From an uncultured Clostridium sp. (GTDB lineage: Bacteria; Bacillota; Clostridia; TANB77; CAG-465): a stretch of DNA of 64,000 nt. Positions within the stretch are counted from its first letter, which is position 1, and each line of letters starts with the position of its first letter. The notes under the pieces were generated by a model. It had not been told where the DNA came from. It ran no database searches and saw only the letters and a program-made list of their open reading frames with translations. This document shows positions 54,350-64,000 of the stretch, one piece after another. Made by a program: the position numbers and the translations under genes. Location of the stretch: the NCBI GenBank assembly GCA_900553785.1, contig USES01000002.1:37941-101940 (forward strand), given 5' to 3'.

Positions 54350-54904
54350 ATGAGGATAATAACTGGAAAATTTAAAGCAAAGAAATTGGTAGCCCCTACA
54401 GAGGGAGATTTTACTATAAGACCTACGCTAGATAGAGTAAAAGAACCACTATTTTCAATGATTAGACCATATCTTGATGGCGCACGTGTATTAGATTTAT
54501 TTGCAGGTACTGGCAATCTTGGACTTGAAGCCATAAGTGAAGGAGCCAGTTTTGCAGTTTTAAATGATAAATCAAAAACAGCATTACGTATAATTTCTAC
54601 AAATGTTAGATTGACACAGACAAGCAATTGTGTTAAAATAACAGCGAAAGAATATGACAAATGTTTAAAGAGCCTTGTGGGTGATATTTTCGATATTATA
54701 TTCCTAGATCCTCCATATGCTACAGACTATGAGGAAGACGCTTTAAATAAAATTGTAGAATACAACTTGTTGGCAAAAGAGGGCATAATAGTTCTTGAAA
54801 GCGACAAAAGAAAAAAGATAAATGAAAATATAGATAGACTTGAGATAAAAGATAAAAGAACGTATGGTAGGGTGACCTTAAGGGTTTACAAGTGGAAGGA
54901 GTAA
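54350..54904 (+). CDS. rsmD: 16S rRNA (guanine(966)-N(2))-methyltransferase RsmD
   Basis: ATG 54350 with GGGTGAT upstream gives 184 residues, the usual length. The N-terminal RIITGKFKAKKL and RPTLDRVKEPLFSM, motif I DLFAGTGNLGLEA near residue 50, and the catalytic LDPPYA near residue 119 define RsmD. It methylates G966 of 16S rRNA with S-adenosylmethionine. It begins the housekeeping block after the secretion locus. Confidence 0.95.
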   Translation: MRIITGKFKAKKLVAPTEGDFTIRPTLDRVKEPLFSMIRPYLDGARVLDLFAGTGNLGLEAISEGASFAVLNDKSKTALRIISTNVRLTQTSNCVKITAKEYDKCLKSLVGDIFDIIFLDPPYATDYEEDALNKIVEYNLLAKEGIIVLESDKRKKINENIDRLEIKDKRTYGRVTLRVYKWKE

Positions 54905-54910
54905 GTTATT

Positions 54911-55351
54911 ATGGAAATATTTACATTATTAGAAAATCTAGAGGAGCTTATTGAGAATGGTTCTAAAGTACCTTTTTCAAACAAGGTTATGATAGACACT
55001 GATGAAATTAAAGAAATATTAGAAGAAATAAGAAGAAAGTTACCAGATGAGTTGAAACAAGCTAAGTGGGTAAAAGAAGAAAGACAAAGAATTCTTATGG
55101 ATGCTCAAAAAGAAGCTGACGAGATAGTTAAACAAACAGAAACTAAGATAATATCACTAGTAGACGACCATGAAATAACAAAACAAGCTTTGGCTAAAAA
55201 AGAAGAAATATTGGAATCTGCAGATAAAGTTGCTCGTGAAATATCTGATGGTACTAGAGAGTACGCTGATGCTTTACTAGAAAGATTAGAAGAAATTCTA
55301 AATGAGTCTTTGAATGTTATTAAAAATAATAGAAAAGAATTAAAAATGTAA
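54911..55351 (+). CDS. Coiled-coil protein, ATP synthase E/FliH-like pattern
   Basis: The 146-residue protein starts 6 bases after rsmD. The first 45 residues resemble a short globular or helical region (FTLLENLEELIENGSKVPFSNKVMID), and the rest is one long, charged coiled coil (EILEEIRRKLPDELKQAKWVKEERQRILMDAQKEADEIVK). Clostridial genomes carry similar proteins after rsmD, annotated loosely as ATPase subunit-like or DivIVA-like. A cell division or scaffold role is possible but not shown. Confidence 0.5.
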   Translation: MEIFTLLENLEELIENGSKVPFSNKVMIDTDEIKEILEEIRRKLPDELKQAKWVKEERQRILMDAQKEADEIVKQTETKIISLVDDHEITKQALAKKEEILESADKVAREISDGTREYADALLERLEEILNESLNVIKNNRKELKM

Positions 55352-55378
55352 AGAACAGATAATTTAAGAGGTTATACG

Positions 55379-57976
55379 ATGGGGAGAAAAAAAGGAAGTA
55401 AAAATAAAAGAAGAAGTAATAATAAAAGCAAAAAGACAATTGGTGGTGATTTCCTAGGGGGAGTACTAATTGTCCTTGCCTTTGTTACGTTTGTTTTATT
55501 TAGATTTGATAACATAGGAATTGTAGGAGAATCTGTAAATCGCGTAATGGCAGGACTATTTGGTGCTTTAAGGATGATTGTACCAGTTGTTTTTGCGTAT
55601 GTTGGTATAAAAATGATAATAGTAGATCAGAAGATAAAAATATCTTCTGAGTTACTTAAAGGGCTTATTGCTACAATTCTTCTTACATCCACAGTTTATG
55701 TGTTTGCATATGATACAGAAGAATTTTATTCAATTGGAAAAGGTACAGCTAAATTCTTAGAATGGTCATATGAAGCTGGTGTAAGCGGAAAGAATATATG
55801 TGGGGTTATAGGGGCGACTATTGCAAATCTTGCTTACTTAATAAATGGCATTCTGATAGCAAGAATAATTCTTTCAGCAGCAACACTATTGTTTATTCTT
55901 TACTTTATAAACGTTGGCTTTGCAGATTTTGTCGCAGCACTATATAATGTAATTGTGACTGTAATTGAATTTATAGCTAATGCATGCATTGCAGTGTTCA
56001 GTCGTGATGAGGAAAAAGTCAAGGCTCGCTTAGAAGAAAAAGAAGCAAAGAAAAAAGCTAAAGAAGAGGCTATAAAAAAAGCTGAGGAAGAAAAAGCTCT
56101 TAAGGAAAAAGAAGAAAAACTTGCAAGTCTTGGAACGCGTAATTATGCATCCAATATTAAAAACGATGATGATGAGCAATTGAAAATCAACTTGAATTCA
56201 CCTGCTGAAAACGAAAAATTTGATTATTTCAAAAAGCAACGTGAAACAACAGAAGATAAAAATGTAAAAGAAGTATTGCAACTTGAGCACAACACTCATG
56301 AGGAAGAACAATTAAACTATGTATTTCCTCCAATAAGTTTACTTGCAGAGCCTAAAGCAAGCAGTAAAGGAATGAATAAAAAGGCAGTTGATGCTGTAGC
56401 AGATAAGTTAGAAAAAACACTAGCAAGTTTTGGAGTTGAGGCTAAAGTTACTAATATAACTAAAGGACCTACTGTAATGTGTTATGAGTTAACTCCAGCA
56501 CCAGGTGTAAAGGTAAGTAGAATAGTAAACTTATCTGATGATATTGCTCTAGCACTTGCAGCAAAAAGTATAAGAATAGAAGCACCAATTCCAGGTAAAG
56601 GTACAGTTGGAATAGAAGTGCCTAATGAAATGAAGGAGTCTGTTTCAATTCGTGAAGTAATTGCTTCAGACAAATTTAGAGATTCTGAATCTCGCCTTAC
56701 ATTTGCTATAGGAAAAGATACATCAGGAGAAATTGCAATAGGAGATATCGCAAAAATGCCTCACGTACTTGTTGCTGGTGCAACTGGATCAGGTAAGAGT
56801 GTATGTATAAACTCAATGCTTGTGTCCATATTATATAAAGCAAAGCCTAATGAGGTAAAACTAATTTTAATAGATCCAAAAATGGTTGAAATGTCTTCAT
56901 ATAATGGTATACCACACTTGCTTATACCTGTTGTTACCGATCCTAAGAAGGCAGCTGGCGCTTTAAATTGGGCAGTAAGTGAAATGGTAGAACGTTATAC
57001 AAAATTTGCATCAAAAGGTGTAAAAGATATTAAAGGATATAACAAAATAATGGCAGGGGAAGATGAAGGTAAAAAACTTCCTCAGATTGTTATTGTAGTT
57101 GATGAGTTGTCCGATCTTATGATGGCTGCGCCAAACGATGTAGAAGATGCAATATGTAGACTAGCCCAGATGGCTCGAGCAGCAGGGATGTACTTGGTAA
57201 TTGCAACACAGCGTCCATCAGTAGATGTAATTACAGGTGTAATTAAGGCAAATATCCCATCAAGAATAGCATTTACAGTATCTTCACAAGTAGACTCAAG
57301 AACAATTCTAGATATGGCAGGAGCAGAAAAATTACTTGGAAAAGGAGATATGTTGTATTATCCAACGGGTGAAATTAAACCTTTAAGAATGCAAGGAGCT
57401 TTTGTATCTGAACAAGAAGTTGAAGATATAGTTACATATATTAAAGGTAATTGTAATGCTAAATATAACGAAGATATAATAAACAAAATAGATAATCAAG
57501 GAAAAACTGAGACTACAGATGATGGTCAAATGGAAGATGATGTTGACGAACTTCTAGATGCTGCAATAGACCTTGTTGTAGATATGGGAACAGCATCTGC
57601 CTCAATGTTACAAAGAAGATTTAAGATAGGGTATTCTCGTGCGGGGCGTATGATTGACCAAATGGAAGCTCGTGGCATCGTATCTGGTAACTGTGGAAGT
57701 AAACCAAGACAAGTGTTAGTTTCTAAAGAGGAATGGCAACAAGTTAAATTTGGTGCACCTGAGCCACAAGAGGCACAACAGATAGTAGAGCCTGTACTTA
57801 AAAAGGCAGAGGATATTCCATCACTTGATAATAGTTTTGTATCACAAAATGAGACAAAACCTCAAAATAATGCTAGTGGTATTTATGACAAAATGCTAAT
57901 GGAAAGATTAAAGAAAAACATTGCAATGGATTCTATGTTTTATGATGAGGATGAAAATAGTCCAAATAATACATGA
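55379..57976 (+). CDS. ftsK: DNA translocase FtsK/SpoIIIE
   Basis: The 865-residue protein has four N-terminal membrane helices (within about residues 20-205), a charged K/E-rich linker (to about residue 330), the alpha and beta motor domain with Walker [10 protein letters not shown] near residue 466, Walker [14 protein letters not shown], and [24 protein letters not shown], then a C-terminal winged-helix gamma domain ([27 protein letters not shown]). It pumps DNA through the division or sporulation septum. Start ATG follows AAGAGG. Confidence 0.96.
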   Translation: MGRKKGSKNKRRSNNKSKKTIGGDFLGGVLIVLAFVTFVLFRFDNIGIVGESVNRVMAGLFGALRMIVPVVFAYVGIKMIIVDQKIKISSELLKGLIATILLTSTVYVFAYDTEEFYSIGKGTAKFLEWSYEAGVSGKNICGVIGATIANLAYLINGILIARIILSAATLLFILYFINVGFADFVAALYNVIVTVIEFIANACIAVFSRDEEKVKARLEEKEAKKKAKEEAIKKAEEEKALKEKEEKLASLGTRNYASNIKNDDDEQLKINLNSPAENEKFDYFKKQRETTEDKNVKEVLQLEHNTHEEEQLNYVFPPISLLAEPKASSKGMNKKAVDAVADKLEKTLASFGVEAKVTNITKGPTVMCYELTPAPGVKVSRIVNLSDDIALALAAKSIRIEAPIPGKGTVGIEVPNEMKESVSIREVIASDKFRDSESRLTFAIGKDTSGEIAIGDIAKMPHVLVAGATGSGKSVCINSMLVSILYKAKPNEVKLILIDPKMVEMSSYNGIPHLLIPVVTDPKKAAGALNWAVSEMVERYTKFASKGVKDIKGYNKIMAGEDEGKKLPQIVIVVDELSDLMMAAPNDVEDAICRLAQMARAAGMYLVIATQRPSVDVITGVIKANIPSRIAFTVSSQVDSRTILDMAGAEKLLGKGDMLYYPTGEIKPLRMQGAFVSEQEVEDIVTYIKGNCNAKYNEDIINKIDNQGKTETTDDGQMEDDVDELLDAAIDLVVDMGTASASMLQRRFKIGYSRAGRMIDQMEARGIVSGNCGSKPRQVLVSKEEWQQVKFGAPEPQEAQQIVEPVLKKAEDIPSLDNSFVSQNETKPQNNASGIYDKMLMERLKKNIAMDSMFYDEDENSPNNT

Positions 57977-57994
57977 TTAATAAATTTAATGTGA

Positions 57995-58168
57995 ATGGAA
58001 AAAATGAGTAATAGATTAAAGTATAGGTTGATTAGAGGACTTGCTACAGTAGCATCTTTAGATATAGCCTTTGTAGTTTTATATTTTCAAAATAGATTAT
58101 CAGATTTGATGTTACAAATATATAAAAACATTTTAATATATATAAATTCAGCATTAATTTGTATATAA
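57995..58168 (+). CDS. Small single-pass membrane protein, hypothetical
   Basis: ATG 57995 (or in-frame ATG 58004) gives 57 (54) residues ending at TAA 58166-58168. The product has a basic start (MSNRLKYRLIRGL), a hydrophobic segment (TVASLDIAFVVLYF) and a second hydrophobic end (ILIYINSALICI). There is no clear ribosome site. It fills the gap between ftsK and the nuclease gene. Coding is weakly supported. Confidence 0.3.
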   Translation: MEKMSNRLKYRLIRGLATVASLDIAFVVLYFQNRLSDLMLQIYKNILIYINSALICI

Positions 58169-58184
58169 TACGCAAAGGTATAAT

Positions 58185-58218
58185 AACGCATCAGGGTATT
58201 TTACTTGGTGCGTTTTAA
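58185..58218 (+). terminator. Possible hairpin before the nuclease gene
   Basis: AACGCA and TGCGTT are separated by 18 bases and followed by TTAAAT. The short stem and poor T-run leave its role open (weak terminator or leader structure). Confidence 0.35.
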
Positions 58219-58237
58219 ATTAAATGGAGGAAAACAA

Positions 58238-59869
58238 ATGAGAATAACATTTTTAGGAGCAGCCAGAGGCGTTACTGGTTCTTGCCATATGATAGAGGCA
58301 TGTGGTAAAACTTTTTTAGTAGATTGTGGATTATTCCAAGGTACTATGGAAGAACAATTAAAAAATTATGATGATTTTGATTTTAATGTTTCGGATATAG
58401 ACTTCGTAATATTGACTCACGCACATATAGATCATAGTGGTAAGATTCCAAAGCTATATAAAGATGGTTTTAGAAAAACTGTATATGCAACTAAAGCTAC
58501 AGCAGATTTGTGTACGGTTATGTTGCCAGATAGTGGACACATACAAGAAAAAGAAATAGAGTGGGTAAATAGGAAAAGAATGCGTGCTGGTAAAAAAGCA
58601 CTACCTCCTATGTATACAGTTCAAGATGCAATAGATTGTTGTAAATTGTTCAAAGGAATAGATTATGGAGAATATATAACTATAAATAGTGGTATTATGT
58701 TTAGACTAATAGATGCAGGTCATATGCTTGGGTCTAGTATAGTTGAAATATGGATAACAGAAGATGGCAAAACAGAAAAAATAGTATTTAGTGGTGATTT
58801 AGGAAATGTAGATAACCCAATAATTTGTGATCCGTCACCTGTTGAAGATGCTGATTATTTAGTTATGGAATCTACATATGGCGATAGACTTCATCCAAGC
58901 GTAGAAGACCAGTCAGAGCAATTTATAAACACTATAATAGATACAATAGAAGCTGGTGGAAATGTTGTAATTCCGTCATTTGCTGTTGGACGCACTCAAG
59001 AGTTGTTATTTAGACTTAACCAATACGTTGAGGGCAATAAAGGAGAAGAATACAAGAAAAAATTAGAAAGCATTCCAATAGTTGTGGATAGTCCATTGGC
59101 TCAAAATGCTACAGAGATATTTAAAGATAATTTTGAATATTACAATGAAAATGCATTAAGTTATCTTCTAAATGGAGATGATCCAATAAGTTTTAAAAAT
59201 TTGAAATTTACATCTTCTGCAGATGAATCACGTGCATTAAATGAAGATATGACACCTAAAATTATAATATCTGCAAGTGGTATGTGCGAAGCAGGTAGAA
59301 TTAAGCATCACTTAAAACATAATTTGTGGAGACCGGAGTGTACTATACTTTTTGTTGGATACCAAGCAGAAGGAACACTAGGACGTCGTTTAATTGAACA
59401 TGAAAAAGTAGTTAAGATATTTTCAGAAGAGATTAGTGTAAATGCAAAAATTGTGCATTTAAATGCGTTTTCAGGCCATGCAGATCAAGCACATTTAATA
59501 GATTGGATAGATAAGTTTGGCAAGAAACCTAAAAAGATATTTTTAGTTCATGGTGAATATAAAGTGCAACAGGTTTTAGCAGGTGTTATAGAGTCTAAAT
59601 TTAATATAGAGACAGTTATACCGGAAAGAGAAGAAAGTTATGTAATAGGCAAATTTGACACTGTTAAAAAGGCATTTAAAGTAAACGGCACAGCTTTAAA
59701 ACTAGATTTGTATGAGCAACTAAGTTATCTAAAACAAGATTTTGAAAGTATGCTTACAAATGTTAAATATGATATTAAAAGCAATGTGTCTTTAGACGAA
59801 CTACTAGAAATTCAAGGTGAAATAGAGGCATTAAGAGAGAATATAGGCAAAATTAGAAATAAGGTGTAG
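58238..59869 (+). CDS. Metallo-beta-lactamase-fold, beta-CASP ribonuclease-like protein
   Basis: ATG 58238 with GGAGG 7 bases upstream gives 543 residues. The MBL metal motif THAHIDHSG lies near residue 60, with further ligands in DAGHMLGSS and SGDLGN. The beta-CASP part contains VVIPSFAVGRTQELL and SASGMCEAGRIKHHL, and the RMMBL-type end has LNAFSGHADQAHLIDWI and LVHGEYK. This is the bacterial CPSF73-like type, expected to cut or trim RNA. It is longer at the C-terminus than the minimal family, with a helical tail of about 70 residues. Confidence 0.88.
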   Translation: MRITFLGAARGVTGSCHMIEACGKTFLVDCGLFQGTMEEQLKNYDDFDFNVSDIDFVILTHAHIDHSGKIPKLYKDGFRKTVYATKATADLCTVMLPDSGHIQEKEIEWVNRKRMRAGKKALPPMYTVQDAIDCCKLFKGIDYGEYITINSGIMFRLIDAGHMLGSSIVEIWITEDGKTEKIVFSGDLGNVDNPIICDPSPVEDADYLVMESTYGDRLHPSVEDQSEQFINTIIDTIEAGGNVVIPSFAVGRTQELLFRLNQYVEGNKGEEYKKKLESIPIVVDSPLAQNATEIFKDNFEYYNENALSYLLNGDDPISFKNLKFTSSADESRALNEDMTPKIIISASGMCEAGRIKHHLKHNLWRPECTILFVGYQAEGTLGRRLIEHEKVVKIFSEEISVNAKIVHLNAFSGHADQAHLIDWIDKFGKKPKKIFLVHGEYKVQQVLAGVIESKFNIETVIPEREESYVIGKFDTVKKAFKVNGTALKLDLYEQLSYLKQDFESMLTNVKYDIKSNVSLDELLEIQGEIEALRENIGKIRNKV

Positions 59870-59880
59870 AAGACTTTGAC

Positions 59881-60022
59881 GAAACATTTTAAAAAACAGT
59901 AAAAATGTTTCAGTATAATATTATAAAGATTATGCCAAAATCTAAAAATGTGATATTGCACTATCAAAATGCTTCTAAAAATGTGATGCAATATTTATAT
60001 GGAAAGATTAAAAAATAGATTT
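59881..60022 (+). other. Structured intergenic stretch, possible small RNA
   Basis: Contains a hairpin (GAAACATTTT with AAAATGTTTC, 59881-59911), then two copies of TCTAAAAATGTGAT (59941 and 59974, 33 bases apart), and a possible pair ATATTGCA / TGCAATAT. A terminator follows at 60024. No reading frame of any length is seen. Confidence 0.3.
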
Positions 60023-60023
60023 T

Positions 60024-60049
60024 AGTACAGGTATATGCCTGTACTTTTT
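60024..60049 (+). terminator. Rho-independent terminator
   Basis: AGTACAGG, loop TATATG, CCTGTACT, then TTTTT: a perfect 8-bp stem. Confidence 0.85.
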
Positions 60050-60086
60050 AAATTCATAAAGTTATTCTAATGTAGTCCAAAAAATC

Positions 60087-60138
60087 TTGACATAAACACA
60101 TAAATTTACTAGTAAAATCACTAAAATTATAGTATAAT
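60087..60138 (+). promoter_or_regulatory. Promoter region of trpS
   Basis: TTGACA at 60087-60092 has only a weak -10 match (TAGTAA, 60110-60115) at 17 bases; a perfect TATAAT at 60133-60138 lacks a -35 partner. The exact promoter is not clear. Confidence 0.35.
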
Positions 60139-60163
60139 TAAACATATGTATTTGGAGGAAATT

Positions 60164-62487
<2,324 letters not shown>

Positions 62488-62529
62488 AATATAAATTTTA
62501 AGAATAATAAATAAAGAGGGGGAGTAAAG

Positions 62530-62784
62530 ATGGAATATTTAATTTTTGCTGGAGCAATTCTTGCTGTGTTAATAGTAGTAAAGTTATTAGCGTGGCCTAT
62601 TAAAAAGGTGATAGGATTACTTATAAATATTGCTATAGGTATAGCTTTGTTATATATATTTAATATGTTTGGAGCAGGTATTTTGGGATTTGTTCTTCCA
62701 ATAAACTGGATAACAGCTTTAATTGTAGGACTTTTAGGAATCCCTGGCTTTATAGGTGTAGTATTGTTCTGTTTAATATTTTAA
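62530..62784 (+). CDS. Small membrane protein, pro-sigmaK processing inhibitor BofA-like
   Basis: The 84-residue protein has AGGGGGAG before ATG. It contains three hydrophobic stretches (about residues 5-25, 32-53 and 60-84) and LGFVLPINWITALIVGLLGIPGFIGVVLFCL at the end. The phrase INWxTALIVGLLGIPG is characteristic of BofA family proteins that regulate SpoIVFB in sporulation, and the size fits. A sporulation link is plausible given spoIVA nearby, though SpoIVFB itself is not in the window. Confidence 0.65.
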   Translation: MEYLIFAGAILAVLIVVKLLAWPIKKVIGLLINIAIGIALLYIFNMFGAGILGFVLPINWITALIVGLLGIPGFIGVVLFCLIF

Positions 62785-62808
62785 GGCTTAGTTTAAGGGG
62801 GAAAACAA

Positions 62809-63759
62809 ATGATAGATATATACAAAAATACCGAAATAAATAAAAGGTTGGTTAAGTTGGACACAATCGAAAAGGGATGTTGGATAGATTTAAAGAGGCC
62901 CACAGAGGAAGAGTTAAAATATGTTATATCTAAAACAGGAGTGGATGAGACACTACTAAAATATACATTGGACGAAGAGGAAACATCACATATAGATACT
63001 GACGAAAATCAACTATTAGTATCTATTAACATGCCAATAACAGATAAAAATAAAAAAGGAAAATTTTATACTACCATGCCTATTGGAATCATTATAGTTG
63101 GTGATGAGTATATTATAACTATATCTTCAAATAATTTTCATCTATTGGATATGTTAAATAAGAAAAAAACTGTTGTAGGTGAAATTGCTACATATAAAAA
63201 ATCTCGTTTAGCGTTTCAATTATTATATATAACAGCAGTGGAATTTTTAAGATATTTAACATTTATTAGTAGTGATATGGAGGTTTTTGAGGATAATTTG
63301 ACCAAGACAATGAGTAACAATCAATTGTTAAAATTAATCAATTACCAAAAGTCTATGATATTCTTAAGTACTGCTCTAAAAACTAATCAGTCTGTTATGG
63401 AAAGACTAAAGAGGGGAAAGCTTGTGAAGTTATACGAGGAAGATGAAGACATATTAGAAGATGCAACTATAGAAAATAGACAAGCAATAGAGATGGCAAC
63501 AACATATAGTGAAATACTAAATGGAATGACGGATATATTTGGTACAGTGGTATCTAACAATCTAAACAATGTTATGAAACTTTTAACATCTCTTACAGTA
63601 ATAATTTCTATTCCAACACTTATAGCGTCAATACTCGGGATGAATGTAACATTTCCATTTGACACAGGAAAAGTTGGATTTTACGTAATAACTGCTATAA
63701 CTATAGTTGTTACTGCGCTTGTTACTATTTGGTTAAATAAAAGAGATATGTTAAAGTAG
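62809..63759 (+). CDS. corA: CorA-type divalent cation transporter
   Basis: The 316-residue protein has AAGGGGG before ATG. It follows the CorA/Mrs2 plan: an N-terminal cytoplasmic alpha/beta domain, a long helical stalk (about residues 140-250) and two C-terminal membrane helices. The pore signature GMN lies near residue 278 (ILGMNVTFPF), and the tail is short and basic (NKRDM). It imports magnesium or cobalt. Confidence 0.92.
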   Translation: MIDIYKNTEINKRLVKLDTIEKGCWIDLKRPTEEELKYVISKTGVDETLLKYTLDEEETSHIDTDENQLLVSINMPITDKNKKGKFYTTMPIGIIIVGDEYIITISSNNFHLLDMLNKKKTVVGEIATYKKSRLAFQLLYITAVEFLRYLTFISSDMEVFEDNLTKTMSNNQLLKLINYQKSMIFLSTALKTNQSVMERLKRGKLVKLYEEDEDILEDATIENRQAIEMATTYSEILNGMTDIFGTVVSNNLNNVMKLLTSLTVIISIPTLIASILGMNVTFPFDTGKVGFYVITAITIVVTALVTIWLNKRDMLK

Positions 63760-63792
63760 TATATTTACTAAATTAAATCATATTATATAATA

Positions 63793-63838
63793 GGACAAGT
63801 TTATAACAGTGTATACTTTAACTGGCTGTAAACTTGTC
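63793..63838 (+). terminator. Possible terminator after corA
   Basis: GACAAGTTTA and TAAACTTGTC pair perfectly over 10 bp with a 25-base loop; the T-run is short. Confidence 0.5.
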
Positions 63839-63899
63839 TTGCATTTGTTCAAAATGGTATTGCTTAGATAGCATAATTTCAAAAAGTGTAAAAATGGTA

Positions 63900-63928
63900 T
63901 TGAAAATAAAAAATATTTATTATATACT
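63900..63928 (+). promoter_or_regulatory. Promoter TTGAAA-17-TATACT
   Basis: TTGAAA at 63900-63905 and TATACT at 63923-63928, spacer 17, 31 bases before the last start codon. Confidence 0.65.
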
Positions 63929-63959
63929 TTTTGTAGTTTGAAAGAGAGGAAAAATACTT

Positions 63960-64000
63960 ATGAAAAAATTGGTAAATAATGTAAATGGGGGGGGGGCAAA
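63960..64000 (+). CDS. Start of an unidentified gene with a G10 tract
   Basis: ATG 63960 with GAGAGGA 9 bases upstream opens MKKLVNNVNGGG before the window ends. Ten consecutive G (63987-63996) encode the glycines. Too short to identify. Confidence 0.5.
   Translation, partial: MKKLVNNVNGGGA

Noticed and set aside
59870..60145. T-box or tryptophan attenuator before trpS
   Set aside because: The terminator is followed by 110 bases with promoter elements; no T-box core or Trp-rich leader peptide was seen.

Overview
The window is an AT-rich chromosomal segment of a Gram-positive, spore-forming bacterium, most likely a member of the Clostridia (Bacillota). This rests on spoIVA, a ytvI-like gene, tandem Spo0A-type boxes, single-chain glycyl-tRNA synthetase, rubrerythrin, AmaP/DUF2273 genes, strong GGAGG ribosome sites and perfect TTGACA-17-TATAAT promoters. 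I cannot assign a genus. TAG, TAA and TGA all serve as stops.

Layout. 1-2828: housekeeping genes (end of ftsY, a phosphoglycerate mutase, and engB and serS on the minus strand). 3071-7617: four genes for single-pass, N-terminally anchored, pilin-like proteins, read in one direction with very short gaps. 7688-18867: cell-surface region with two convergent paralogues (one with SLH-like repeats), a 1753-residue secreted protein, an anchored protein of unknown role and a YtvI-like permease. 19050-26896: an acyl-CoA ligase, amaP-DUF2273-nusB-xseA-xseB, glyS, and a response regulator fused to a kinase-like domain that lacks the phosphoacceptor histidine. 27207-27563: tmRNA. 27769-31949: a compositionally distinct small gene, a flavin reductase, a broken DUF362 gene, a DUF4358-like protein and spoIVA. 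32170-36167: a three-gene membrane glycosylation set. 36285-54264: the most striking region, a chromosomal type IV secretion-like locus with two VirB2-like pilins, PrgI, a VirB4 amino-domain-like protein, VirB4 ATPase, a VirB6/TrbL-like channel protein split over three reading frames, two VirB8-like small proteins, a double-domain wall hydrolase and a third VirB2-like domain on a large exported protein. S1-domain, replication-relaxation-like, solute-binding-like and rubrerythrin genes are interspersed. 54350-64000: housekeeping again (rsmD, ftsK, a beta-CASP nuclease, trpS, obgE, corA).

The secretion locus has no visible relaxase, VirD4 coupling protein, VirB11, integrase or att sites, and housekeeping genes lie on both sides. 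It may therefore be a resident export or surface machine rather than a current mobile element. The pilin-like cluster at 3071-7617 and the SLH/giant secreted proteins form a second envelope locus, with a probable Spo0A-controlled intergenic region at 11184-11473.

Three places look frameshifted or split: spoIVA at its 5' end, the DUF362 gene, and the virB6-like gene. Whether these are real or sequence errors cannot be decided from this window.
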